From assembly GCF_903903185.1 (NCBI RefSeq), contig NZ_CAIUXT010000226.1, positions 1-64,000 on the forward strand: DNA of 64,000 nucleotides, given 5' to 3'. The position numbers and the translations under genes are program-made. Origin of the DNA: an uncultured Rhodoblastus sp. (GTDB taxonomy: Bacteria > Pseudomonadota > Alphaproteobacteria > Rhizobiales > Beijerinckiaceae). The notes below the pieces were generated by a model. It did not search any database and was not told the origin of the DNA. It saw nothing but the letters and a program-made list of their open reading frames with translations. Below, piece after piece: positions 38,735 through 46,487 of this stretch; the first letter of the stretch is position 1; each line of letters begins with the position of its first letter.

Positions 38735-39586
38735 CTAGAACCCAGCGGCGAGTTTGGTCAGATCGGACTCGATCGCCGGCGCCTTGGCGAAGATCGCCGC
38801 GATCAGGGTTTCGGCGGTTTCGGCCTGTGTCGGAGCGATCTCCACCTGGGCCGCCTTTTCCGCGCGCGCCGCCGGCGCGAACACGCGCTTGACGACGGTC
38901 GGCGAGCCGCGCAGGCCGCACAGCGCCAGATCTTCGATGCCGGCGTCCTTGGCGCTCCAGGTGACGATCTCGGCGCGCGCCGCGCGTAGGGCGTCGTCGA
39001 TGCGGCCGCGCCGAACGACGTTGGAGCCTTCGAGCATGGTGATCATGCAGGGCAGCTTCGATTGCAGCACCTGCACGCCGCCTTCGGAGCGGCGCTCCAG
39101 CTTGATGCTGCGGCTTTCGCCGTCGAGTTCGACAATCGCCGAGACATAGGTCAGCTGCAACAGGTCAAGGCGCTTGGCGACGCCGGGACCGACCTGGGCG
39201 GTGTCGCCGTCGATGGTCTGCTTGCCGGCGAAGACAATGTCCACGGGTCCGAAGGTTTCGCCGATCTTGCGCAGGGCCTGAGCCAGCGCATAGGAAGTGG
39301 CAAGCGTGTCGGAGCCGGCGAAGAAGCGGTCGGTCAGCAGCACGGCGCGGTCGGCGCCGATGGTCAGCGCCTTGCGCAGCGAATCGGAGGCCATCGGCGG
39401 GCCCATGGTCAGGATGGTGACTTCGCCGCCGACCTTGTCGCGCAAGCGAAGCGCCTCTTCGAGCGAAAACAGGTCGTAGGGATTGATGATGGTCGGCACG
39501 CCCTGGCGCATGATCGTGTTGGTCACGGGATGGACGCGAATCTGCGCCGAATCCGGAACCTGTTTGATGCAAACGACAAAATGCAT
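38735..39586 (-). CDS. fixA: Electron-transfer flavoprotein beta-like subunit FixA
   Basis: FixA takes electrons from NADH and, with FixB, splits them between quinone and a low-potential acceptor for nitrogenase. It has 283 residues from the ATG at 39586 (MHFVVCIKQVPDSAQIR), with GGAGG nine bases upstream. The ETF-beta signature VVELDGESRSIKLERRSEGG-like stretch and GKQTIDGDTAQVGPGVAKRL near 124 are clear. It is the first gene of fixABCXCX. A sigma-54 promoter at 39656-39670 and a NifA site at 39756-39771 lie upstream, which points to NifA control. Confidence 0.97.
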   Translation of the reverse strand: MHFVVCIKQVPDSAQIRVHPVTNTIMRQGVPTIINPYDLFSLEEALRLRDKVGGEVTILTMGPPMASDSLRKALTIGADRAVLLTDRFFAGSDTLATSYALAQALRKIGETFGPVDIVFAGKQTIDGDTAQVGPGVAKRLDLLQLTYVSAIVELDGESRSIKLERRSEGGVQVLQSKLPCMITMLEGSNVVRRGRIDDALRAARAEIVTWSAKDAGIEDLALCGLRGSPTVVKRVFAPAARAEKAAQVEIAPTQAETAETLIAAIFAKAPAIESDLTKLAAGF

Positions 39587-39655
39587 TTTTTTTTGCCTCC
39601 GGCGGGAACAACCGCTCTGTTCGTTTGGACGGTTCCCCACGTCGGGAAGAGTTTC

Positions 39656-39670
39656 GCAAGCTCCGTACCA
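39656..39670 (-). promoter_or_regulatory. Sigma-54 (-24/-12) promoter of fixA
   Basis: On the minus strand the sequence TGGTACG-GAGC-TTGC matches the RpoN consensus TGGCACG-N4-TTGC at ten of eleven fixed positions, with GG and GC ten bases apart. It lies 70 bp upstream of the fixA ATG and 85 bp downstream of a NifA site. Confidence 0.85.
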
Positions 39671-39755
39671 ACCCGCTTTTTCATGCGTAACATGTTGAAA
39701 TACAGGCGTTAGCGGCGGCGCCTGGTTTTGCGGCGGAGACGGGGCGAAACCAGCC

Positions 39756-39771
39756 TGTCGGCAATGCTACA
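39756..39771. promoter_or_regulatory. NifA upstream activator site for fixA
   Basis: TGT-CGGCAATGCT-ACA is an exact TGT-N10-ACA motif, the NifA enhancer consensus. It lies 85 bp upstream of the -24 element of the fixA promoter, within the normal range. Confidence 0.82.
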
Positions 39772-39823
39772 GAAGTTGTTGGACGTGAGGTTGCGCAAAG
39801 CGGCCTTTTTGTCCGGCGGCGGT

Positions 39824-40582
39824 TCATTTCGCCGTTTCGTCCATCCGCTCCCGCGCCCTTGCGGAAACTTCCGCGTCCTCGTCGGCGAGCAATTGCACGG
39901 CGATGTCGCGCGGCGCGCGATCGGCGACGACAAAGCGCACGCGCAGGTCCGGATCGCCAAGCAGGCGCCCGAGCGCGTCCGGGGCGATGCGCTCGGCGGC
40001 TTCGCGGCGCACCAGCGGGTCCTCGTCGTGAATCAGCGCAAACAGCCGCTCCGGCGGCAGGCGCCCGGCGACCAGACGTCGGATGGTCGGGTCGCTGTCG
40101 CCGATCATCATCGGCAGCAACGCGGGATCGAGCCGCCGCGCGACGGTGTAGCGGACCCTTTCGCTCTCGTCATTGGCCATGGCGACGAGATCGGCGCCTT
40201 CGAGCCTCAGCGCGCAGGCGACGCGCACGGCGCTGTCGCGGTCGAGGCGCATTTCCCGGACGCGGGCGATCGGAAGGCGCATGGCTGCCATGGCGCGCAC
40301 TTCCGGCTCGCGATCGCTCATCAATCGGACAATCTGGAACGGACTGGCGTATTTGGCCGCCAGCGCGCGCACCTCGAAGTACAGGTGATCGACATAGGCG
40401 CCGGATTGTTCGGGGTTTTTGGCGAAAAATGCGTCGATGCGCTTCGAGCGCTTGTCGCGCACGCAAATGCGCCCGAGAACGCAGCGACCGCCGGCGCGCA
40501 ATTCCTTATGCGGACAATCCTGGCAGGAGAATGGGCGTCCGGTCCAGTCCGTCGCCGCTTCGGTTTCGTCGGTCTGCGCCAT
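39824..40582 (-). CDS. Fe4S4-binding leucine-rich-repeat-variant (LRV) protein
   Basis: A 252-residue protein like the LRV protein next to nif genes of Azotobacter, which has an N-terminal Fe4S4 cluster and a solenoid of short helical repeats. Cys20, Cys23, Cys34 and Cys40 (CQDCPHK and GGRCVLGRIC) are the likely ligands. From about 60 on, repeats of about 24 residues with the pattern DxxxxVRxxAAxRL are visible (SDREPEVRAMAAMRL, DRDSAVRVACALRL, DESERVRYTVARRL). Its function in diazotrophs is unknown. It lies 71 bp downstream of nifA in the same direction. The start at 40582 is MAQTDETEAA. Confidence 0.88.
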   Translation of the reverse strand: MAQTDETEAATDWTGRPFSCQDCPHKELRAGGRCVLGRICVRDKRSKRIDAFFAKNPEQSGAYVDHLYFEVRALAAKYASPFQIVRLMSDREPEVRAMAAMRLPIARVREMRLDRDSAVRVACALRLEGADLVAMANDESERVRYTVARRLDPALLPMMIGDSDPTIRRLVAGRLPPERLFALIHDEDPLVRREAAERIAPDALGRLLGDPDLRVRFVVADRAPRDIAVQLLADEDAEVSARARERMDETAK

Positions 40583-40653
40583 TCCGGCCCTCGCGCGAGA
40601 ATTCGCGCCAGAGCGAAGCAAAGGGCGCGCCAACCACGCGGAGCCCGAACGCC

Positions 40654-42492
40654 TCAGAATTTCTTGATGTCGATGTTCTGCTTGCGCAAGGCGTAGCCGA
40701 TCTGGCGCGGCGTGAGGCCGAGCAGGCGGGCCGCCTTGGCCTGCACCCAGCCGGTTTTGTCGAGCGCCTCGATCAGCCTTTCGCGTTCGCTCTTGCCGGG
40801 ATGAACCACCGGACAATGATCGGGCGAGGGACATTCATGCGGCAGGCCTCGCTCCATCGCCTCCAGCGCATGATCGGCGCAAGGGCCGCCCAAGGCGCCT
40901 GACAGGGCCTCGGCCGGAAACGAGGACGCGACGAAATCGACAGGCGCCGCAGGCGGCGACGCCGCGACCGGCGCGGGCGCCGGAGCCGGGTTTGGCGCCG
41001 CTTTGACCGGAATGGCGACGATCGGCGGCAGAGTCGGTTGCGCCTGCGGATGCGGATGGACGCCGGTCAGGCCGTTATGGCCCTTCCACAACGTCGCCGA
41101 CAGGCAGCAGCCCTGCCAGCAGGCCAGATCGGATTCGACGATTTCGTCACCAGCGGCAAGAGTCGCCGTGCGCTGGACGCAATTCTCCAGTTCGCGCACA
41201 TTGCCGGGGAAGGCGCAATGCGCCAGCACCTCGAGCGCCTTGCCGGAGAAGGAATGTTCGATGCCGTTTTCCTTCGAAAAGGTTTCGAGGAATCGATTCG
41301 CCAGAATCCGGATGTCGCCGGGCCGTTCGCGCAGCGGCGGCGTGATCAGAGTGACGACATTGATGCGATAATAAAGGTCGGCGCGGAAATCGCCGCGCGA
41401 CACCGCCTCTTCGAGATTGCGATTGGTGGCGCAAACGATGCGCACATCGACTTTGATCGTCTTCGTTCCGCCGACGCGCTCGAACTCGCCTTCCTGCAGG
41501 ACGCGCAACAGCTTGGCCTGGAACGAAGAGGATATCTCGCCGATTTCGTCGAGGAAAAGCGTGCCGCCATTGGCCAGTTCGAAACGACCGATGCGCTGGT
41601 TGACCGCGCCGGTGAACGAGCCCTTCTCGTGGCCGAACAATTCGGATTCGATCACGCTTTCGGGCAGGGCGGCGCAATTGACCTTGACGAAGGCGTTCTT
41701 GGCGCGCGGCGAATTTTCATGGATGGCGCGGGCGAACAGTTCCTTGCCGGTGCCGGTTTCCCCGCGCAGCAGCACGGTGGCGTTGGAGCGCGCCGCGATC
41801 TCGACGCGTTGCAGCAGCATCCGGATCGCCGGGCTTTCGCCGATGATGAAATCGGATTTTCCGCGCGGGGTCTGCTGGCTCTGCGGCCGCGATTCGGTCA
41901 GCGCTTTTTCGAGGCGATGCTGTTCCTTGATCAGGCGGTCGCGATCGCGTGCGATCAATCCGTGCATCCGCATCGCCTGGCCGACCAGATTGGCGACCAT
42001 GGTCAACAGGCGCACGTCGTCTTCGAGCCGGAAATCGAGCTTGCCGCTCCATTCGCGGTCCACCGTCAGCGTGCCCTTGGCGACTCCGTCGACCTTGATC
42101 GGCACGCCGAGGAAACTCACCTTGGTCATCGGCGGCAGCAGATGTCGATAGGCGGTGCCGGTGAAATATTGGTGGCTCGAAATATCCTCGATCACCAGCG
42201 GCACGCCGGTGGCTACGATATGGTCGATGACCTTCTGCGGCAGCAGCGTCTTGGCGCCGCTCGACGTGTCGGAGGAATCCGAGGAGGCGGTGATTTCCGG
42301 TTCGCCGTCGGCGTCGAGGGCAAGGATGAAGCCGCGCCGCATCTGCATGAAAGACGACAGCACGGCGATGACGGCGCCGAGCGTACGCTCCAGCGACTGC
42401 GCTCCGGTCAGGATTTTGGAGATTTCATAGACGCCCGCCAGCGCAACGTCTTTGTAGGCGGGCTCGAAGAGAATTTTGTCCGTTGAGGCCAT
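40654..42492 (-). CDS. nifA: Nitrogen fixation transcriptional activator NifA
   Basis: NifA activates sigma-54 promoters of nitrogen fixation genes. It has 612 residues in the standard order: GAF domain (about 25-180), AAA+ domain with Walker A GETGTGKELFARAIHE near 240 and the sigma-54 loop ELFGHEKGSFTGAV, a linker, and a C-terminal Fis-type HTH ending QIGYALRKQNIDIKKF. The linker has Cys426, Cys438, Cys458 and Cys463, exactly the C-X11-C-X19-C-X4-C set of oxygen-sensitive alphaproteobacterial NifA. A Pro/Ala-rich stretch follows. The start at 42492 is MASTDKILF. Two NifA-type motifs and a sigma-54 site upstream point to self-control. Confidence 0.97.
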   Translation of the reverse strand: MASTDKILFEPAYKDVALAGVYEISKILTGAQSLERTLGAVIAVLSSFMQMRRGFILALDADGEPEITASSDSSDTSSGAKTLLPQKVIDHIVATGVPLVIEDISSHQYFTGTAYRHLLPPMTKVSFLGVPIKVDGVAKGTLTVDREWSGKLDFRLEDDVRLLTMVANLVGQAMRMHGLIARDRDRLIKEQHRLEKALTESRPQSQQTPRGKSDFIIGESPAIRMLLQRVEIAARSNATVLLRGETGTGKELFARAIHENSPRAKNAFVKVNCAALPESVIESELFGHEKGSFTGAVNQRIGRFELANGGTLFLDEIGEISSSFQAKLLRVLQEGEFERVGGTKTIKVDVRIVCATNRNLEEAVSRGDFRADLYYRINVVTLITPPLRERPGDIRILANRFLETFSKENGIEHSFSGKALEVLAHCAFPGNVRELENCVQRTATLAAGDEIVESDLACWQGCCLSATLWKGHNGLTGVHPHPQAQPTLPPIVAIPVKAAPNPAPAPAPVAASPPAAPVDFVASSFPAEALSGALGGPCADHALEAMERGLPHECPSPDHCPVVHPGKSERERLIEALDKTGWVQAKAARLLGLTPRQIGYALRKQNIDIKKF

Positions 42493-42598
42493 CGCTCGGC
42501 TCCCGATCAATTGGCGTATTCCCGAATGATCGTCTTCTCCTCAGTCCATAAAAGCGGCGTCACGAACGGAAGGCGTCACATTCGTGCCCGGCCGGCAT

Positions 42599-42614
42599 TG
42601 TTGCAAGCGTTACA
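42599..42614. promoter_or_regulatory. Possible NifA site in the nifA leader
   Basis: TGT-TGCAAGCGTT-ACA is an exact TGT-N10-ACA motif, and its surroundings extend the symmetry to TGTTG-N9-CAACA. It lies 107 bp upstream of the nifA ATG. If the sigma-54 promoter at 42676-42691 is used, this site lies downstream of the transcription start, which is unusual for an enhancer. Confidence 0.5.
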
Positions 42615-42675
42615 ACACCTGTCGCCATTTTCTCAGGATAGGCGCGGTTCGGGGTCTTGCATACGTCAAAAAACG

Positions 42676-42691
42676 AGCAAAACCTGCGCCA
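42676..42691 (-). promoter_or_regulatory. Sigma-54 promoter of nifA
   Basis: On the minus strand TGGCGCA-GGTT-TTGCT fits the RpoN consensus with GG and GC ten bases apart and a TTGCT -12 box. It would start a leader of about 170 nt before the nifA ATG at 42492. Confidence 0.75.
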
Positions 42692-42703
42692 TCCGCTCAA
42701 TTT

Positions 42704-42719
42704 TGTCGCAATATGAACA
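42704..42719. promoter_or_regulatory. Possible NifA site beside the nifA promoter
   Basis: TGT-CGCAATATGA-ACA is an exact TGT-N10-ACA motif that begins only 12 bp upstream of the -24 box of the nifA promoter. Enhancers usually lie further away, so it may instead act in repression or be a chance match. Confidence 0.45.
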
Positions 42720-42833
42720 AAAATCTTGCTCTTTTTGAATCGTTCAAAAACGGCAACGGTGTCGGTCGGCCTGGTCGGCGACAGCGTTTTCGCGCGACGC
42801 GGATTCCGGTTGTCCGAACGCGCTCCGGCGGTT

Positions 42834-43682
42834 TCAGCCTTCCGCGACCAGTCGGACGCCGACGTCGCGCGGCGCGGCGGCATAGGGCGCGGAGGTGACG
42901 AGAATATCGGCGCCGGCCCGCGCGTAATCGGCGGCGTTGCCGCTGTTGATCCCGCCCGCGGCGGCGATCGCCAGTGGTTTCGCCATTCCTCGGAGCCGTT
43001 GTTTCAGACGCGCGATATCCTCGGGCGTGAATTTTTCCGCCTGGATCACCTCGAAGCCCGCTTCGGCCGCGCTTATCGCCTCGTCGAGGCCGCAGGCCTC
43101 GATCACCAGCTTCTTTTCCGGGGCTTGGCTGCGCAGCCGCGCGGCGATCTCCTCCAGCGGGACGCCGGCGGTGAAGGCGAGATGTTCGGGGAAGACCAGT
43201 ATGGTTTCCGACAGGCCGAGCCGATGCATGACCGCGCCGCCGGCGCGAATCGCGGCGACGGAGAAATCCTTGACCCCCGGCGTGTTCTTGCGCGTGCAGG
43301 CGACGCAGACGCCCGGCGCGACGCTGCGCGCGGCGTCGACGATGTCGCGCGTGGCGGTGGCGACGCCCGACCAGATTTCGATCAGCGTCTGCGCGACCTT
43401 CCAGCCGCGCAACAGCGCGCCGGCCGGGCCATTTGCCCGCAGGATCGGCGCGCCCGCCGCCAGCCTTTGGCCGTCTTCGCAAAATATTTCCACCCGCGCG
43501 CCGGCCATCTCCAAAATCGTCGCAGCCTCGTTCGCCAGCGCCACAACCATGTCGCCGCGCGCCGAAAACGCGATGGCGCCGGGCCGCGCGGCAAGGCCCA
43601 GCAGGTCGGTGGTCAGATCGCCATGGGGTGCGTCGTCGAACAGCAGGCGCTCGAGTTTTTCGCGCGAAATCCGGATCGGCAT
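42834..43682 (-). CDS. modD: ModD (nicotinate-nucleotide pyrophosphorylase-like protein)
   Basis: A 282-residue member of the quinolinate phosphoribosyltransferase fold named ModD for its links to molybdenum transport genes. Its biochemical role is not established. The order is an N-terminal sandwich (EDGQRLAAGAPILRANGPAG), TRDIVDAARSVAPGVCVACTRKNTPGVKDF near 111 with the TRKT-like phosphate site, and a barrel end AAAGGINSGNAADYARAGADI. It starts at 43682, 29 bp after the YqeB-like gene, so they form a pair. A sigma-54/NifA promoter lies upstream of that pair. Confidence 0.88.
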   Translation of the reverse strand: MPIRISREKLERLLFDDAPHGDLTTDLLGLAARPGAIAFSARGDMVVALANEAATILEMAGARVEIFCEDGQRLAAGAPILRANGPAGALLRGWKVAQTLIEIWSGVATATRDIVDAARSVAPGVCVACTRKNTPGVKDFSVAAIRAGGAVMHRLGLSETILVFPEHLAFTAGVPLEEIAARLRSQAPEKKLVIEACGLDEAISAAEAGFEVIQAEKFTPEDIARLKQRLRGMAKPLAIAAAGGINSGNAADYARAGADILVTSAPYAAAPRDVGVRLVAEG

Positions 43683-43711
43683 GGGGAGGCCCGTCTCCAA
43701 CGAAATTTCGT

Positions 43712-44581
43712 TCAAACGAAGGTCTGGGCGGCGCGGGGCGCCCTCTTGCGGCGCTTTCGCGCCTGGCGGATCGCCTGGACCGTCGCGTCGGCAATGGCGC
43801 GGTTGCGGGCGTCGATTCCGGTCCATCTGGCGCGTCGGCCGCGCGGATCGACTTCCAGCAGTTTGACGCCGGCGGGGACGAATACGCCGTCGCGCGCCAG
43901 ACCGCGCACCACGCCGTCGAGCGGCGCCGCGACCGTCTGGCCGTTCAGATTGCCGACGCCAAGGCCGCGAAACACCGGCGCGCCGATCTCGACCGGCGTA
44001 TGCCAGACGCCGTCGCCCGGCGCATAGACGAAACGCTCGCCGCCGACGCCGCCGAGCGGGCTGGCGACGCCGTCGAAATCGTCGGTCGCGCCCTGTTCGA
44101 CAATCGCGCCGGATCTGAGCGGCCGGGTCTCGACGGCGATGTCGCAATTGGCGCCGACCATGAAATTGGGGCCGAGGCCGACCGCGAGGCCAACATAATA
44201 GCGGAAATCGGGCGTGACATGGCGCTTCTGCATACGTGCGTCGATCAGAACCGGAATCCGGCGCAGCGCCAGCAGGTCGCTCAATTGCAGCGGCGTTACC
44301 GCGACGCTGTTCTCGTCGCCGATGATTTCCGCGATCTCCATCGCGGTTTCGGCGCGCCGGCCAAGCACGCCATCGATTACCGCGCGATCGTCGAACAGAG
44401 CGTCGTAAAAGGCCATCCCGCGGCGGATCACCGGCGGATAGGGATCGTGGCTCAGGAGGACGTTGAAACGCGCCTTGCGCAATTTGACGGCGACCGCCGA
44501 GGCGATTTCATTGGTTCCCAAAATGACGGCGAAGGGCTGCGCGGAACCCGCGAAAAAGGCCGCGAATTTCGATGCGCTCAT
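43712..44581 (-). CDS. YqeB/EF2563-like molybdenum-enzyme accessory protein
   Basis: A 289-residue protein resembling YqeB/EF2563, the accessory protein of selenium-dependent molybdenum hydroxylases. Readable family features are VILGTNEIASAVAVKLRKA, the PVIRRGMAFYDALFDD segment and a central VPLQ-like part. These are followed by LIDARMQKRHVTPDFRYYVGL and a lipoyl-like C-terminal half (APVFRGLGVGN, VAAPLDGVVRGLARDGVFV). It precedes modD. A sigma-54 site and a NifA site stand upstream, so it is probably made during nitrogen fixation. No hydroxylase gene is in the window, so a role in supplying molybdenum to nitrogenase is an inference. Confidence 0.78.
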   Translation of the reverse strand: MSASKFAAFFAGSAQPFAVILGTNEIASAVAVKLRKARFNVLLSHDPYPPVIRRGMAFYDALFDDRAVIDGVLGRRAETAMEIAEIIGDENSVAVTPLQLSDLLALRRIPVLIDARMQKRHVTPDFRYYVGLAVGLGPNFMVGANCDIAVETRPLRSGAIVEQGATDDFDGVASPLGGVGGERFVYAPGDGVWHTPVEIGAPVFRGLGVGNLNGQTVAAPLDGVVRGLARDGVFVPAGVKLLEVDPRGRRARWTGIDARNRAIADATVQAIRQARKRRKRAPRAAQTFV

Positions 44582-44653
44582 GACCCGGCCCCTTCGCAAT
44601 CATTTCGCCTGTCCCGGTCACAATCGCGGTCCGGAAATCCCGTACCGGGGCAA

Positions 44654-44669
44654 AGCAGAACTCGGGCCA
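44654..44669 (-). promoter_or_regulatory. Sigma-54 promoter of the YqeB-like/modD pair
   Basis: On the minus strand TGGCCCG-AGTT-CTGCT matches the RpoN consensus with GG and GC ten bases apart. It lies 73 bp upstream of the YqeB-like ATG and 81 bp downstream of a NifA motif. Confidence 0.78.
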
Positions 44670-44750
44670 GCGCAAAATTCGCTTATGGGGGCTAAATGGC
44701 GGGAAAATGGGGCTTTTCGTCGCTGCTTTGGCCGCAATCGACCTCAGTCT

Positions 44751-44766
44751 TGTTGGTGTTGGAACA
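44751..44766. promoter_or_regulatory. NifA upstream activator site for the YqeB-like/modD pair
   Basis: TGT-TGGTGTTGGA-ACA is an exact TGT-N10-ACA motif. It is 81 bp upstream of the -24 element, almost the same spacing as at fixA (85 bp), which strongly supports a real enhancer. It lies just beyond the stop of the monooxygenase gene. Confidence 0.8.
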
Positions 44767-44784
44767 CGCCCTGTCGGCTAATTG

Positions 44785-45108
44785 TCAGCCCGTACGGGTG
44801 GTTTCGACGACCGCCTCGAAACCTTCGAACTGCGGAGGCCCGAGATAGAGGCCTTGCGTCTTCGGCGCGCCGGCGTGGGCGCGGCGGAAGGCTTCGGAAC
44901 GCGTCCAGTCCTCGAAGGCCGCGCGCGTCTCCCACAAAGTATGGGAGACGAACAGCGTCGCGGCGTCGTCGCTCGCGCCTCGCAGCAGATGAAAGACAAC
45001 GAAGCCGGGCGTGGACGGCAGGTCGCTCTGGCGACGGCGCCAGACTTCCTCGAAATCCGCCTCCCGTCCGAGGGCGACGCGAAAACGGTTCATGGCGATG
45101 AAGGTCAT
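44785..45108 (-). CDS. IsdG/HmoA-like antibiotic-biosynthesis-monooxygenase domain protein
   Basis: A 107-residue ABM-fold protein. Asn7, Trp68 and His78 line up with the Asn-Trp-His triad of IsdG-type heme-degrading monooxygenases (AMNRFRV, FEDWTRSEAF, RRAH). The length matches that family. It may break down heme or bind a related cofactor, perhaps to release iron for Fe-S assembly. It is the last gene of the suf series, 67 bp after the unknown protein gene, and a hairpin lies between. Close homologues with other oxidase roles cannot be excluded. Confidence 0.82.
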   Translation of the reverse strand: MTFIAMNRFRVALGREADFEEVWRRRQSDLPSTPGFVVFHLLRGASDDAATLFVSHTLWETRAAFEDWTRSEAFRRAHAGAPKTQGLYLGPPQFEGFEAVVETTRTG

Positions 45109-45131
45109 GTCGGCTTCCCGGAGCTTTTTGC

Positions 45132-45154
45132 CCGAAAAGTCGCGGACTTTTCGG
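45132..45154. repeat. Palindrome CCGAAAAGT-N5-ACTTTTCGG
   Basis: Perfect 9-bp arms at 45132-45140 and 45146-45154 with loop CGCGG. The GAAAAGT/ACTTTTC core also occurs in the hairpin at 35592-35630. It lies between the unknown protein gene and the monooxygenase gene, so it may be a repeat element or an mRNA processing hairpin. Confidence 0.7.
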
Positions 45155-45175
45155 AACCGAACAGGCGCTGAAATC

Positions 45176-45928
45176 TCAAGCCCGACGCGCCAGCGAGCGC
45201 AAGAAGCCCTGCGCGTCGTCGTTGAGTTCCATATCGACCGCCGGGGCCATTTTCAACAGCATATTGGCGACGAAAGGCTCGTCGTTGCGCGGTTCGGCCA
45301 AAGCCTCGCGCAGCACCGGCACATTGTCTTCGATGTGGACCATGAAGGCGACGCCTTTTTCGAGCGTCTCGCCCCATTTCTCGCGCGTCCAGCACGCCAG
45401 CGGATAGATGATTTCCTGCGGGAAGTTGCTTTTGCGCGCCTTCTCCAGAAAGCGCAGGCCGGCGCTCCAGTTTTCCTTGGCGCGCAATGGCGGCGGCGGC
45501 AGGTCGCCGAGCAGCATTTTCTGCGCCGCCTGTCCGACATGGTCTTCGAGCGTCGCCGGTTCGTCGATTTTCGACCTGAAACTCCACAGGGCCGGGGCGC
45601 CCGGAAAATCCCCGCCGAAACGCGCGATCAGCCCCGCCTCGACCTTGTCCACCGCGCCCTTGTCGCCTTTGAGCGCGGCGGTCATGCAGAAGGCGAACAG
45701 CGCGTCCTTGGCGACGTGAACCACGCCGCCGCTTTTCAATTGCGCGTCGTTGAGCGCCGGGGTGATTCCGTCGGCGGGGACCTGCGCCGCGCCGGCGCGC
45801 TGGGCCGTGATGAAGGCGGTGATTTCGAGCCAGCCGAGGAAATGCGCCAGAAACGCGTCGGGGTCGCCGTGCACCACGGCGAGATTGATCGCCTTCTTGC
45901 GTTTCACCAGTTCCGCGGTATCGGTCAT
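45176..45928 (-). CDS. Hypothetical protein of the suf/nif island
   Basis: I do not recognise a family. The 250-residue soluble protein starts MTDTAELVKRKKAINLAVVHG and is mostly helical. It contains DAFLAHFLGWLEITAFITAQ, a conserved-looking DHVGQAAQKMLLGDLPPPP, CWTREKWGETLEKGVAFMVHIEDN and a C-terminal LRSLARRA. It has only two cysteines, no metal motif and no signal peptide. A TTG ten codons upstream is an alternative start. It lies 39 bp after the Rieske gene and before the IsdG-like gene. Its place suggests a helper in Fe-S or heme metabolism during nitrogen fixation, but there is no direct evidence. Confidence 0.72.
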   Translation of the reverse strand: MTDTAELVKRKKAINLAVVHGDPDAFLAHFLGWLEITAFITAQRAGAAQVPADGITPALNDAQLKSGGVVHVAKDALFAFCMTAALKGDKGAVDKVEAGLIARFGGDFPGAPALWSFRSKIDEPATLEDHVGQAAQKMLLGDLPPPPLRAKENWSAGLRFLEKARKSNFPQEIIYPLACWTREKWGETLEKGVAFMVHIEDNVPVLREALAEPRNDEPFVANMLLKMAPAVDMELNDDAQGFLRSLARRA

Positions 45929-45967
45929 GCCGGAGGGTTCCTTGTCGGGATTTTTCAAACTTCAGGG

Positions 45968-46390
45968 TCAGTCGCCGGTGATGACCACTTCCGGAATGGT
46001 TTCCTCGAGATCGAGGCCGTCTTCCTCCGCCAGTTCGACGCCGGTGACGCAGACATCGCCATCGTCGAGGACAATTTTAATTGGGGTCAGCGACTTGTTC
46101 TGGCAGGCGCCCGAGAAGCAGAAGCCGGTGTCGAGGTCGAATTGCGAGCCATGATGGCCGCAGACCAGGAAATTGCCGGCCTCATCCATGAATTCGCCGC
46201 TCTGCGCATCGAGACGCTTGCCGGCATGGGGACAGATGTTCTCGAAACCGTAATAATTCGAGCCCTTGCGGGTGACGAGGATCGGCCATGGTTCGCCTTC
46301 TCCATTGGCGCCGACGCGCTTCAGGACGAAGCCGCGCGCGTCATGGTCGTCGATTTCGAAAGTGCGGCAGATTGCGAACAATTCGTCCAT
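45968..46390 (-). CDS. Rieske-type 2Fe-2S protein
   Basis: A small soluble Rieske ferredoxin of 140 residues. The cluster ligands are Cys53 and His55 (CPHAGKRL) and Cys77 and His80 (VCGHHGSQF). A long C-terminal acidic tail follows (VELAEEDGLDLEET). The start at 46390 (MDELFAICRTFEI) is chosen by family length. It probably carries electrons to an oxygenase or reductase; the neighbour IsdG-like monooxygenase is a tempting partner, although that is only inferred from order. It lies 97 bp after sufT. Confidence 0.88.
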   Translation of the reverse strand: MDELFAICRTFEIDDHDARGFVLKRVGANGEGEPWPILVTRKGSNYYGFENICPHAGKRLDAQSGEFMDEAGNFLVCGHHGSQFDLDTGFCFSGACQNKSLTPIKIVLDDGDVCVTGVELAEEDGLDLEETIPEVVITGD

Positions 46391-46487
46391 GAGACCCGCT
46401 CCAAAGAGAAGAAAGTGACGCCCGACAAGCGACGCTGGCAAACGAAGTCGAGAGGGGGACTCCCGGCGTCGCGTGAACCGGCGAAAG

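Noticed and set aside
42583..42598. GGGCACG-AATG-TGAC as a sigma-54 promoter for nifA
   Set aside because: The -12 lacks GC and it lies only about 10 bp from a NifA motif. The site at 42676-42691 fits far better.
42655..42668. TTGCATACGTCAA as an FNR/FixK box before nifA
   Set aside because: It is 13 bases with the half-sites one base too close and one mismatched, so it does not fit TTGAT-N4-ATCAA.
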